NCBI RefSeq assembly: GCF_032461945.1
Contig: NZ_JAWCUD010000001.1
Span: forward strand, 248,001 to 312,000
Origin: Paenibacillus_E violae
Lineage (GTDB): Bacteria > Bacillota > Bacilli > Paenibacillales > NBRC-103111
Direction: 5' to 3'
Length of the DNA: 64,000 bases
In this document: positions 37,086 to 45,245 of the stretch, piece by piece
Position numbering within the stretch: the first letter of the stretch is position 1
Layout of the letters: each line of letters opens with the position of its first letter
Translations under genes and position numbers: made by a program
Notes under the pieces: model-generated
What the model was told of the DNA's origin: nothing
What the model saw: only the letters and a program-made list of their open reading frames with translations
Databases searched by the model: none

Positions 37086-38225
37086 TTGGGTAAATGGAAA
37101 GCTGGAACCGTCGGCTTCGTTTGTGGCGCCTTATTTTTCTCAGGGCTTACTTACGCGGCGACGGATTCGGTCGGAATAGACGTTTATTTTCGGAAATTAC
37201 AGTATTATTTCAATGGTGAGAACAAGCAGCCGCCAAAGGATCTACAAGGATTTATTTACAAAGATACCACGTATGTACCGCTAAGATTTCTGTCTGAATC
37301 GCTGGGGAAACCGGTAAGCTGGGATGATGCAACAAGCTCTATCTATGTTGGGGACAAGCCGGTTCAGAATCCAACGTCAGGATCGGCAGCGTGGCAAGTA
37401 TTTCCAAAAGATAACCCATGGAATACCGATATTTCCAGCTACCCTGTCCACAAGAATTCGGGGCAGTTTATCTCTTCGATAGGCCTCAATACGAGTCTGC
37501 ATGCGGATTTCGGGACGATGTGGGAAGGAGCGCCAATCGGCATTCCTTACACGATCGTAGGCGCTGATCAGCCGAAAGTCAATGTGACATTCACCGACTA
37601 TGGCGATGAGAGCGATCCCGGTCCCTATCCGATCCCGCTAAATGCGCCAATCGAGGGGGGGCCTAACAGCGACGGCGACCGTCATGTTATCGTAGTTGAT
37701 AAAGACAATCAATACCTGTATGAATTGTACAATGCTCACCCGACCGCAGACGGTTGGCAAGCTTCGAACGGCGCCAAGTGGGATTTGAAATCCAACGTTT
37801 TGCGGACAAAGTACTGGACCTCCGCTGATGCGGCGGGACTGCCGATTTTCCCAGGTCTTGTCCGATATGAGGAAGCCTCTACCGGTGAAATCAATCATGC
37901 CCTGCGGTTCACAGTCCGCAAAACTCAAAAGGGATTCATTGCCCCAGCCACTCACTATGCTTCGAGCAGTACGGACCCTAATCTTCCGCCTATGGGACTG
38001 AGACTGCGCCTGCGGAACGATTTTGACATTTCCGGCTACTCGCCAACGAATCAAGCCATTCTACGTGCGATGAAGAAATATGGCATGATCGTCGCGGACA
38101 ACGGCAGCGATCTCTATGTCAGCGGCGCGCCTGATCCGAAATGGGATGACGATGATCTAAGCAAGCTGAGCAAGTTGAAAGGCAGCGATTTTGAGGTCGT
38201 GGACACCGGTCCGATTGAAAAATAA
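37086..38225 (+). CDS. Secreted conserved protein with copper-amine-oxidase-type stalk domain
   Basis: This 379-residue protein probably starts at TTG 37086 with GGGAGAG at about 37069-37075. A signal peptide (VGFVCGALFFSGLTYA) is followed by a copper amine oxidase N-terminal 'stalk' repeat (about 45-92, FIYKDTTYVPLRFLSESLGK), which in Paenibacillaceae is a wall or surface module and not a copper enzyme. The remaining 270 residues form a Trp/Pro-rich conserved domain (NPWNTDIS, HADFG, GLPIFPGLVRYEE, HALRFTV, PPMGLRLRL) seen in secreted proteins of several phyla as far as I recall, without known function. It ends at a clear terminator. Confidence 0.85.
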   Translation: MGKWKAGTVGFVCGALFFSGLTYAATDSVGIDVYFRKLQYYFNGENKQPPKDLQGFIYKDTTYVPLRFLSESLGKPVSWDDATSSIYVGDKPVQNPTSGSAAWQVFPKDNPWNTDISSYPVHKNSGQFISSIGLNTSLHADFGTMWEGAPIGIPYTIVGADQPKVNVTFTDYGDESDPGPYPIPLNAPIEGGPNSDGDRHVIVVDKDNQYLYELYNAHPTADGWQASNGAKWDLKSNVLRTKYWTSADAAGLPIFPGLVRYEEASTGEINHALRFTVRKTQKGFIAPATHYASSSTDPNLPPMGLRLRLRNDFDISGYSPTNQAILRAMKKYGMIVADNGSDLYVSGAPDPKWDDDDLSKLSKLKGSDFEVVDTGPIEK

Positions 38226-38246
38226 TTGTCTAGCTTGACCAACAAT

Positions 38247-38290
38247 AAAAAAACAGCTGTCCAAAGTTACCTTTGAACGGCTGTTTTTTT
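38247..38290. terminator. Bidirectional terminator between stalk-domain and DinB-like genes
   Basis: AAAAAAACAGC pairs with GCTGTTTTTTT, and inner CAAAG with CTTTG. The run of A before and T after allows use by both converging genes. Confidence 0.9.
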
Positions 38291-38298
38291 GTTCCCAA

Positions 38299-38754
38299 TT
38301 ATTTTAGTACTTTCATCATCGCGGAGATAACGCCAAAATGATTGGCTTCATGCATGATACTGAAGTTGATAAGCTGTTCAATGGTTGCAGCTTTCATCAT
38401 ATTCTCCTTAACTGGCATGTCCAGTTTCTCATGCAAAGATTCACGGATTTGGACAGGTTGTTCCTTCAGCTGCGCGATGATATCCTCCCACGCAGGCGGA
38501 TCTTCTTGCCAATCCGCAGGTTTTGTTCCATTGCCAAAAAAGGAGATATAGTTCGCTGACACGAACGAAGGTTGTTCGGAAAGAGTGAATATGAGGCGAT
38601 CCGTCACGGCAAGTACGTGACCGATTTGCCAATGAATGCTGTTGTTAAACCCTGCCGGCACGACATTTCTTTTGTCCTCAGGACATCCTTCTACCAATTG
38701 CAGTAATCGATTACGGTATCTGTCCAATGCTCCGAATAAAAAGGTATCTCTCAT
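38299..38754 (-). CDS. DinB-family four-helix metal-binding protein
   Basis: This 151-residue protein has the DinB/YfiT-like pattern of helices and a predicted metal site: HWQIGHV with His after the first helix and HEANHFG near the C-terminus. Members act as metal-dependent thiol transferases or have unknown roles; a specific reaction cannot be named. AGGAGG ten bases upstream of the ATG supports the start. It converges on the stalk-domain gene and is unrelated to the glycan genes. Confidence 0.88.
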   Translation of the reverse strand: MRDTFLFGALDRYRNRLLQLVEGCPEDKRNVVPAGFNNSIHWQIGHVLAVTDRLIFTLSEQPSFVSANYISFFGNGTKPADWQEDPPAWEDIIAQLKEQPVQIRESLHEKLDMPVKENMMKAATIEQLINFSIMHEANHFGVISAMMKVLK

Positions 38755-38799
38755 CCTTATCCATCCTCCTGAAATTTTGAGATGAAACGTTATCGGCTT

Positions 38800-39681
38800 C
38801 TATTGTACCACTCGCAGCAGCTTTCTGACATATTCCTTCGGCGTGCAGCCATTATAGCGTTTAAACAGCTCATAAAAATGAGCCATATTCTCGATCCCTA
38901 CAGCGACGGCAATATCGGTGACAATGTCGGTTTTGGTAATGAGCAGCTGCTCGGCTTTTCGAATCCGCTGCCGGTTCACATAATCCGTGAAGGAGACGCC
39001 AACGCATTTTTTGAAAAATTTAGAGAAGTACGTATAGCTCATTCCAGCGCTCCGGCTAACTTCTTCCATTTCGATTTTTTCCCCTAGATGGGCTTCCACA
39101 TAATCGAGAATGGGCCTCATAACGGCTGCATCCACAAAGCCGAAAGGCTGAAGCAGCTCACGCCGGTCATGGCGCAGCAGCGTGAGCAGCAGATGCTTGA
39201 TGTGCATGCTCATAGCAATTTCATAGCCTTTGGTTTTGTCCATCATTTCGGCATGAATATCGACGATAATGCGGCCGATTTCCTGTTTGGCGCGCTCATT
39301 TTCGAGAAACATATAGTTCAAATCTTCGAGCGGCCGCACCATTTCCGAAAAATGCCTATAATACATCATCATCGCAGGATCAAAATAGGGTTGAAGATCG
39401 ACGTGGAGCACGATATAGACGAGAGGATCGTCTTCCGGCTTATGACTGTGATGCAGCTGGTTAGAACCGATAAGGACGACTTCTCCCGGTGAGAGGTGAT
39501 AAAGATTGTCCGGAGTACGAATATCAAGCTTTCCCTCTTGTACGATAATCAGTTCCACCTCTTTATGATAATGCCATTGCTGCGCAAGCTGTTGACTCTT
39601 CGGATTTGTGTTGGTGAACTGCCAAACCTTCATGCATAGGTGTTCATTCTGATAATAAATGGGTTCTTTGAACGTTTCCAT
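38800..39681 (-). CDS. AraC-family transcriptional regulator
   Basis: This regulator has about 293 residues. The ATG at 39681 (METFKEPIYY) has AGGTGG upstream; an in-frame GTG at 39693 overlaps that site. It has an N-terminal cupin (WHYHKEVELIIVQEGKLDI, HLSPGEVVLIGSNQLH) and a C-terminal double helix-turn-helix (VSRSAGMSYTYFSKFFKKCVG, VGIENMAHFYELFKRYNGCT). It is divergent from the Gfo/Idh/MocA pair with 128 bases between and likely regulates them. Confidence 0.92.
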   Translation of the reverse strand: METFKEPIYYQNEHLCMKVWQFTNTNPKSQQLAQQWHYHKEVELIIVQEGKLDIRTPDNLYHLSPGEVVLIGSNQLHHSHKPEDDPLVYIVLHVDLQPYFDPAMMMYYRHFSEMVRPLEDLNYMFLENERAKQEIGRIIVDIHAEMMDKTKGYEIAMSMHIKHLLLTLLRHDRRELLQPFGFVDAAVMRPILDYVEAHLGEKIEMEEVSRSAGMSYTYFSKFFKKCVGVSFTDYVNRQRIRKAEQLLITKTDIVTDIAVAVGIENMAHFYELFKRYNGCTPKEYVRKLLRVVQ

Positions 39682-39809
39682 AAGTAATACCACCTAATCA
39701 TCACTGCAAATTTGGATATAAATAAGACAAACCGTGTCATTTTTGAAAGGCTGTCGAATCGGTATGATTGCTTTAATTAGTATACAACAATTGAAAGGGC
39801 GAGTGAGAG

Positions 39810-40787
39810 ATGAAAGTGGCGGTAGTCGGCTGTGGCGGTATGGGTCAGTGGCATGCGAAGAGTTATGCGAAGATGCCCGGTGTAGAGTTGGTAGGTGTAT
39901 GTGATGTTCATTTGGAGTCTGCGGTAGAAGCGGCCAATAAAGTGGGAACGGCAGCATTCGGTTCATTTGAGGAGATGCTTTCAACGGTCGAATTTGATGT
40001 TGTCAGTATCGCAGTTCCTACTTTTGTACATAAAGAGGTTGTTTTTCAAGCGGCGAAAGCAGGCAAACATGTCATCTGTGAGAAACCGGTGGCGCTAAAT
40101 TTGGAAGATGCCAAAGAAATGATCGCTTGCTGCGAGGAAAATGGAGTTCGCTTATTCATTGGTCATGTCGTACGGTTTTTCCCTGAATATGCACAGATGA
40201 AGCAGCAGATGGATGCCGGTCAAATCGGAAGAGTCGGTGTTGCAAATGCCCGGCGCGTGGGCAGTCATCCGGGAGAAGCCAGACCTTGGTTTCTGGATGC
40301 TGACAAAAGCGGAGGCGTAATCGTCGATCTGATGGTGCATGACATCGATTTCATGCGATGGACTCTCGGCGAGGTCAAATCGGTTTACGGGATGAACAAA
40401 TGTGAGGGAACGATGGATTATGCGCTTGTTACGCTAGTCTTTGAAAGCGGTGCAGTGGCTAATCTGGAGGCATTCTGGGGATATCCGGGCTCCTTCCGCT
40501 ATGCGGCGGAGTTTGCAGGTTCCGAGGGACTTGTTCGTACGGACAGCATGAGCGCGCAATCTTTGCAAATACGCAAGGCAGCTCCTCCAGAGAGCGGGGG
40601 TAAAGCGGTTGAAATTCCGCAAAGTCCGAACTTCTTTGATCCATATTACATCGAGCTTGAACATTTTCTGAGTTGTATCCGAGACGGCAGCGATCCGATT
40701 GTAACCGCTCAAGATGCATGTGAAGCGCTAAGAATTGCCAAAGCCGCGCTTGACTCGATTCAGACGGGCAAAGTCGTGCTGCTGTAA
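39810..40787 (+). CDS. Gfo/Idh/MocA-family NAD(P)-dependent dehydrogenase
   Basis: This 325-residue oxidoreductase has an N-terminal Rossmann fold (AVVGCGGMGQWHAKSY, the GxGxxG motif), the EKPVALNLEDA motif with the Lys that contacts substrate and cofactor, and DLMVHDIDFMRW, whose His/Asp pair is usual in the family. Members oxidise sugars, inositols or their acids. AAAGGGCGAGTGAGAG precedes the ATG. It is followed by a second family member 32 bases later, and a terminator ends the pair, so they probably act in series or as alternatives on one sugar. Confidence 0.93.
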   Translation: MKVAVVGCGGMGQWHAKSYAKMPGVELVGVCDVHLESAVEAANKVGTAAFGSFEEMLSTVEFDVVSIAVPTFVHKEVVFQAAKAGKHVICEKPVALNLEDAKEMIACCEENGVRLFIGHVVRFFPEYAQMKQQMDAGQIGRVGVANARRVGSHPGEARPWFLDADKSGGVIVDLMVHDIDFMRWTLGEVKSVYGMNKCEGTMDYALVTLVFESGAVANLEAFWGYPGSFRYAAEFAGSEGLVRTDSMSAQSLQIRKAAPPESGGKAVEIPQSPNFFDPYYIELEHFLSCIRDGSDPIVTAQDACEALRIAKAALDSIQTGKVVLL

Positions 40788-40819
40788 ATAAGAGCCAAAC
40801 ATTTAAGGAGGGACCTATC

Positions 40820-41806
40820 ATGGATTTGTTGAAAATAGGCATGATTAGCTTCGCGCACGGTCATGCATTCAGTTATTTTAATAGTTTGCTAGAGCTGCCT
40901 GAGGTGAAAATCGTTGGGATTGCCGATGAAGTAAAAAGCCGGGTCGAAGGAATCGCCGAGCGCCACGAAGTGCCGTATTATGCGGATTACCGCGATCTGC
41001 TCGCACAAGATGTGGATGCCGTGATCATTTGCTCGGAGAATGTACACCACGCCAAGCTTGTGATCGATGCAGCGAATGCGAAGAAGCATGTGCTCTGTGA
41101 GAAGCCGCTCGGCACGACAAAGGAAGAGATGGAGCAAATGATTGCTGCCTGCAAGCATAACGGCGTGCAGCTGATGACAGCATTCCCTTGCCGCTACCTG
41201 GCGGCTGTCGTGCGGGCGAAAGAAGCCATTGAGCGCGGTGAAATCGGTGACATCGTTGCGATTAAAGGGACGAATCACGGAGGGAATCCCGGCGGATGGT
41301 TCATCGACAAAAGCTTGTCGGGAGGCGGAGCCGTTCTTGACCACACGGTGCACGTGATGGATCTCATGAACTGGTTTTTACAGTCGGAAGTGAAAGAAGT
41401 GTACGCTTATGCGGCTACGCTTTTCAGAGAAGAGCTTGAAGTGGAAGATGCCGGCATGCTGCACATCAAGTTCGAGAACGGCGTATTCGCGGTTCTGGAT
41501 ACGAGTTGGTCGCGTCCCAAATCGTTCCCGACTTGGGGAGATGTGACGATGGAGATCGTCGGCACACAGGGAGTCATTACCGTGGACGGCTTTGCGCAGA
41601 AGAATGACCTGTTCAGCAATGCGGCGGGTAAAGGGCAATACACCTTCTGGGGAGACAACATGGATGCGTTTATGATCCGTGACTTCGTCAAGGCGCTGCG
41701 CCAAGGCGAGCAGGTACCGGTCACGGGTGAGGACGGATTGAAAGCGGCGCAAGTGGCGCTTGCCGCTTATGAATCTGTTAAGCTTGGTCAGCCTGTGGTA
41801 ATGTAG
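40820..41806 (+). CDS. Gfo/Idh/MocA-family dehydrogenase, variant nucleotide loop
   Basis: This 328-residue member has EKPLGTTKEEM and VLDHTVHVMDLMNW for the catalytic region. Where the glycine-rich loop normally reads GxGxxG, it has IGMISFAHGHAFSYFN, so the cofactor loop is unusual, as in a known subgroup with HGH near the N-terminus. AAGGAGGGACC supports the ATG at 40820. It follows the first dehydrogenase in the same operon. Natural substrate not known. Confidence 0.9.
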   Translation: MDLLKIGMISFAHGHAFSYFNSLLELPEVKIVGIADEVKSRVEGIAERHEVPYYADYRDLLAQDVDAVIICSENVHHAKLVIDAANAKKHVLCEKPLGTTKEEMEQMIAACKHNGVQLMTAFPCRYLAAVVRAKEAIERGEIGDIVAIKGTNHGGNPGGWFIDKSLSGGGAVLDHTVHVMDLMNWFLQSEVKEVYAYAATLFREELEVEDAGMLHIKFENGVFAVLDTSWSRPKSFPTWGDVTMEIVGTQGVITVDGFAQKNDLFSNAAGKGQYTFWGDNMDAFMIRDFVKALRQGEQVPVTGEDGLKAAQVALAAYESVKLGQPVVM

Positions 41807-41816
41807 GATGTGGGTT

Positions 41817-41860
41817 CGTTTCATCTAGTTTCTTGGACTAGATGAAACGGGCTTTTTTTG
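41817..41860 (+). terminator. Rho-independent terminator after the dehydrogenase pair
   Basis: A perfect 13-bp stem (CGTTTCATCTAGT with ACTAGATGAAACG) and 7-base loop are followed by GGGCTTTTTTT. Confidence 0.95.
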
Positions 41861-41901
41861 CTGTTATTGCTCGTGTATCGTTGACCGATTTAGGTGAATT
41901 C

Positions 41902-41986
41902 TATAGAAATCGCTCGTTTTTACACACCTGATTATAGAAATCCAATACACTTGATGTGTAGAAGAGATGGATATTGGAGCTATGAT
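41902..41986 (+). promoter_or_regulatory. Regulon promoter A (metallophosphoesterase), paired TATAGAAATC direct repeats
   Basis: TATAGAAATC occurs at 41902-41911 and again at 41933-41942, starts 31 bases apart. A likely -10 TATGAT lies at 41981-41986 with a weak -35 TGTAGA at 41957-41962 (18-base spacer). The same element occurs at 43162, 49404, 52849 and 58068. Bound protein is predicted to be an AraC-type activator. Confidence 0.75.
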
Positions 41987-42046
41987 AGAAAAGAGCAGTC
42001 TACACTTTTATCATTCTACTTAAATCATCTTATTGGGGGAATTGGT

Positions 42047-42976
42047 ATGGAACATGAACGTATCCGATTTGGGTTAATCACAGATATTCATCAGGATTTG
42101 ATGTATAAAGCAAGTGATCGGCTTCAAGCATTTATAGACGAGTCTATCAAAGAAAACGTGGATTTTATTATCCAACTGGGCGATTTTTGTTTTCCGCTTC
42201 CGGAAAACAAACCATTCCTTGATATATGGCAGCAATTTGAAGGGCCGAATTATCATGTTCTTGGCAATCATGATATGGATAAATGTGATAAACAGATGAT
42301 GATGAGTTTTCTTGGTATGAAGTCCAATTACTATTCATTCGACTGCGGCGACTACCATTTCGTTGTTCTGGATGCCAATTATTTCCGTGTGGACGGTCAG
42401 TACGTGGATTATGCGTTTAGCAATTATTCTAAAGAGGGGCATACCGTCTGTCATGTGACGGACGAGCAATTAGAGTGGTTGAGGAAGGATCTATCCCAAA
42501 CGGACAAACCTACGATTTTGTTCAGCCACCAAAGCCTGGAAGAGACATATGTTGGATCTAATGTCGGAATTTATAACAGCGACAAACTTCGTGAGATTTT
42601 GCGAGAAGCCAATCAAATCGCGAGTTTTCGTAAAGTGATCGCTTGCATGAATGGTCATAATCATCTTGATGGCGCCAAAGTGATCGACGATATCTATTTC
42701 CTCCATATGAACAGTATCTCATATCATTATTTGGGCCCTCAGTTCAATACGGTTCGGTATTCGGAGGAAATTACGGAAAAGCACTGGATTCTGGGGCAAT
42801 CTGTTCCCTACGAAGAACCCCTTTATGCCATAATCACACTGGAGCCCGGGCTCTTGACAATAAAGGGGAAAGAAACAACGTATGTCGGCCCTGATCCGCT
42901 TGAAATCGGGCACAATAATGCCAATGCGGGTCATGTGGTATCAGCAAAAATATCAAGCAGGCAATTGAAGTTTTAA
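42047..42976 (+). CDS. Calcineurin-like metallophosphoesterase
   Basis: This enzyme has about 309 residues. The ATG at 42047 is preferred over 41894 because GGGGGA precedes it and the fold begins there (IRFGLITDIHQDLMY); the upstream frame overlaps the regulon promoter. Metal ligands are visible as DIHQD, QLGDF, LGNHDMD, FSHQSL and MNGHNHLDG. Members hydrolyse phosphate mono- or diesters. There is no signal peptide. As a single-gene unit under the regulon promoter it may remove phosphate from imported glycan pieces, or have a signalling role; both are inference. Confidence 0.88.
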   Translation: MEHERIRFGLITDIHQDLMYKASDRLQAFIDESIKENVDFIIQLGDFCFPLPENKPFLDIWQQFEGPNYHVLGNHDMDKCDKQMMMSFLGMKSNYYSFDCGDYHFVVLDANYFRVDGQYVDYAFSNYSKEGHTVCHVTDEQLEWLRKDLSQTDKPTILFSHQSLEETYVGSNVGIYNSDKLREILREANQIASFRKVIACMNGHNHLDGAKVIDDIYFLHMNSISYHYLGPQFNTVRYSEEITEKHWILGQSVPYEEPLYAIITLEPGLLTIKGKETTYVGPDPLEIGHNNANAGHVVSAKISSRQLKF

Positions 42977-42988
42977 ATGAGACAAGGG

Positions 42989-43036
42989 AAAATACGGCGT
43001 TTACTCTCGTAATGTGGGGGAAACGCCGTATTTTTG
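42989..43036 (+). terminator. Rho-independent terminator after the metallophosphoesterase
   Basis: AAATACGGCGTTT pairs with AAACGCCGTATTT, with an 18-base loop and a T run after 43031. The rest of the gap to 43161 is AT-rich with nothing recognised. Confidence 0.9.
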
Positions 43037-43161
43037 TATAGCATTTACTAGAGCACACGCCTCAATTCTTTTTTAGGAACCCCAAAAATGATCATTTGAA
43101 AAATGGTTTACCTTAATTAGTATTGTATTAATGCCTTTAAAAATACTTACAGGGTCGTTTC

Positions 43162-43245
43162 TGTAGAAATCACTCGTTTTTACATACCGAATTATAGAAA
43201 AACCAGATACTTGTTGTTTAGAAAAGAGAGGTATCGGGCTATGAT
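43162..43245 (+). promoter_or_regulatory. Regulon promoter B (third ABC importer), paired direct repeats
   Basis: TGTAGAAATC at 43162-43171 and TATAGAAAAA at 43193-43202 start 31 bases apart, as in promoter A. TTTAGA at 43217-43222 and TATGAT at 43240-43245 are separated by 17 bases. The lead into the -10 also matches promoter A. Confidence 0.75.
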
Positions 43246-43316
43246 AAGGTCACACCAAAGACAACCTGCCAAACAACAGGCCAGCGAAGGTAAATACGAA
43301 ACGAGGAGTGTTTTTC

Positions 43317-44282
43317 ATGGAGAGAGTACCTGTAACTATAAAGGCCAGAGGAGGTTCTACGGCGCATAAACTTCCTGCTTTTTGGAAGCAGCTTAGACAG
43401 TCTCATCAGTTGTTAGTTTTAGCCTTACCTGCTTGCATCTTTGTTTTTGTCTTCCACTACATTCCATTATACGGACTGATCGTTGCTTTTAAAAATTACA
43501 ATTATAGGGATGGTATCCTCCACAGTCCATGGAGTGGTTTTGAAAATTTTAAATTCATATTTACTTCCAGCAATGCTTGGGACATTACCCGTAATACGCT
43601 CCTTTACAACACAGCTTTTATTCTTTCTACCTTAATCGTTTCGGTTCTTCTTGCACTTCTTTTGAATCAAGTTTCGAAAAAGTTTGTCAAATTCCATCAG
43701 ACGGCGCTATTTTTCCCTTATTTTATCTCCTTCGTAATCGTGAGTTATGTATGCCTTGCTTTTCTGGATATGAGTCACGGGTTCCTAAACACGATATTAT
43801 CCTGGTTCGGTAAGGAACCTGTTCTTTGGTATAACGAGCCTGAATATTGGCCTTATATTTTAATATTGGTTAATTTATGGAAAAATGCGGGTTATTACGC
43901 CATTATCTATTACACAGCCATTATCTCCATTGACTCAGAGTATTTTGAAGCAGCAGAAATAGATGGCGCAAACATCTGGCAGCAAATATGGTCAATTACC
44001 CTCCCTTTGCTGAAACCTTTAATGATTCTGCTTGTGCTGCTTCAAGTAAGCCGTATTTTCTTCGGGAATTTTGACTTATTTTATAACGTTACGATGAATT
44101 CTACGCTCCTTTATCCAGCGACAGATATCATTGATACGTTCGTGTTTAGAGCTCTAAGGGTTAATGGAGATATTGGCATGGCATCGGCTGCCGGTTTCTA
44201 TCAATCTGTTGTTGGTCTTGTCATCATCTTACTTACAAATTTCGTCATTCGAAGGGTTAGTAAAGAAAACGCCCTGTTCTAA
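43317..44282 (+). CDS. Sugar ABC transporter permease, LplB type
   Basis: This permease has about 321 residues, starting at ATG 43317 with GAGGAG eight bases upstream; a GTG at 43308 overlaps the ribosome site. It has the LplB-type N-terminal region (YIPLYGLIVAFKNYNYRDGI, WSGFENFKFIF) and an EAA loop EAAEIDGANIWQQIWSITLP. It is the first gene under regulon promoter B and is followed by its partner permease 14 bases later. The transported glycan piece is unknown but coregulation with GH95, GH29 and GH2 genes suggests a fucosylated oligosaccharide. Confidence 0.92.
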   Translation: MERVPVTIKARGGSTAHKLPAFWKQLRQSHQLLVLALPACIFVFVFHYIPLYGLIVAFKNYNYRDGILHSPWSGFENFKFIFTSSNAWDITRNTLLYNTAFILSTLIVSVLLALLLNQVSKKFVKFHQTALFFPYFISFVIVSYVCLAFLDMSHGFLNTILSWFGKEPVLWYNEPEYWPYILILVNLWKNAGYYAIIYYTAIISIDSEYFEAAEIDGANIWQQIWSITLPLLKPLMILLVLLQVSRIFFGNFDLFYNVTMNSTLLYPATDIIDTFVFRALRVNGDIGMASAAGFYQSVVGLVIILLTNFVIRRVSKENALF

Positions 44283-44296
44283 GGAGGTTCTTCTCA

Positions 44297-45172
44297 ATGA
44301 TAATCAAATCACGTATTAGTCTCTTCATGATCCACATGGCATTATTGTTATCGTCGATTGCCTGCATCATTCCAATTGTGCTTGTTCTCACTGCGTCATT
44401 CACAAAAGAAAGTACGATCTTAACAGAAGGGTACTCCTTATTTCCAAGTGAAATCTCTTTAGAAGCGTATCAATTTATTTTTAAAAATCCCAAACAAATT
44501 ATTAATTCGTATGTGGTTACGATCTTTGTAACAGTAGCCGGTACTTTGCTGAGCATCATGATTACAGCCATGGTTGCTTATGTGATATGTAGAAAAGATT
44601 TCTTTTTAGCGAATAAAATTTCATTTTTCATCTTTTTTACACTCTTGTTCAGCGGCGGTTTGGTGCCTTGGTACATTCTCGTTTCGCGGATTTTACATTT
44701 AAAAGATTCACCGTTAGCTCTTATCCTGCCGTATGTTGTAACCCCTTTCTTAGTCTTGTTGATGAAAGGATTTATGACGACGATCCCATTCGCATTAATT
44801 GAATCGGCGAAAATGGATGGTGCAAGCGAATATCGTGTATTTTTCTCCATTATTATTCCTGTTAGTAAATCCGGATTAGCAACAATCGCCTTGTTTTCAG
44901 TGCTTATCTATTGGAATGATTATTGGTTAAGCTTATTGTTTATTGACACTGGCAAGTATGTCAGTTTGCAACTACTGCTTTACCGAATCATGTCTAACAT
45001 TGATTTCTTAAATAGTGCACTGGCCGTAGCGAATACATCTTCTGTCGTGTTGCCAAGCCAATCGGCTCGTTTCGCGCTGGCAGTCGTTGCGGCAGGTCCA
45101 ATGTTATTCATTTTTCCTTTCTTTCAACGATTTTTTGTCAAAGGAATTACAGTCGGTTCCATTAAAGGCTAG
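44297..45172 (+). CDS. Sugar ABC transporter permease, YtcP type
   Basis: This 291-residue partner permease has six predicted membrane spans, the loop ESAKMDGASEYRVFFSIIIP and the C-terminus FFVKGITVGSIKG. AAGGAGG lies 13 to 9 bases before the ATG at 44297. It completes the membrane channel of the third importer; no ATPase gene is present in the window. Confidence 0.92.
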   Translation: MIIKSRISLFMIHMALLLSSIACIIPIVLVLTASFTKESTILTEGYSLFPSEISLEAYQFIFKNPKQIINSYVVTIFVTVAGTLLSIMITAMVAYVICRKDFFLANKISFFIFFTLLFSGGLVPWYILVSRILHLKDSPLALILPYVVTPFLVLLMKGFMTTIPFALIESAKMDGASEYRVFFSIIIPVSKSGLATIALFSVLIYWNDYWLSLLFIDTGKYVSLQLLLYRIMSNIDFLNSALAVANTSSVVLPSQSARFALAVVAAGPMLFIFPFFQRFFVKGITVGSIKG

Positions 45173-45245
45173 GCGCTTAACGTTGGTTTGATACCGTAAG
45201 GTTTCAAATAATATCAAATTGTATGATTCAGGGGAGGAAAAACAC

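Noticed and set aside
43037..43161. Riboswitch in the gap before promoter B
   Set aside because: The stretch is AT-rich without a conserved core or hairpin set that I could recognise, and it lies upstream of the promoter.
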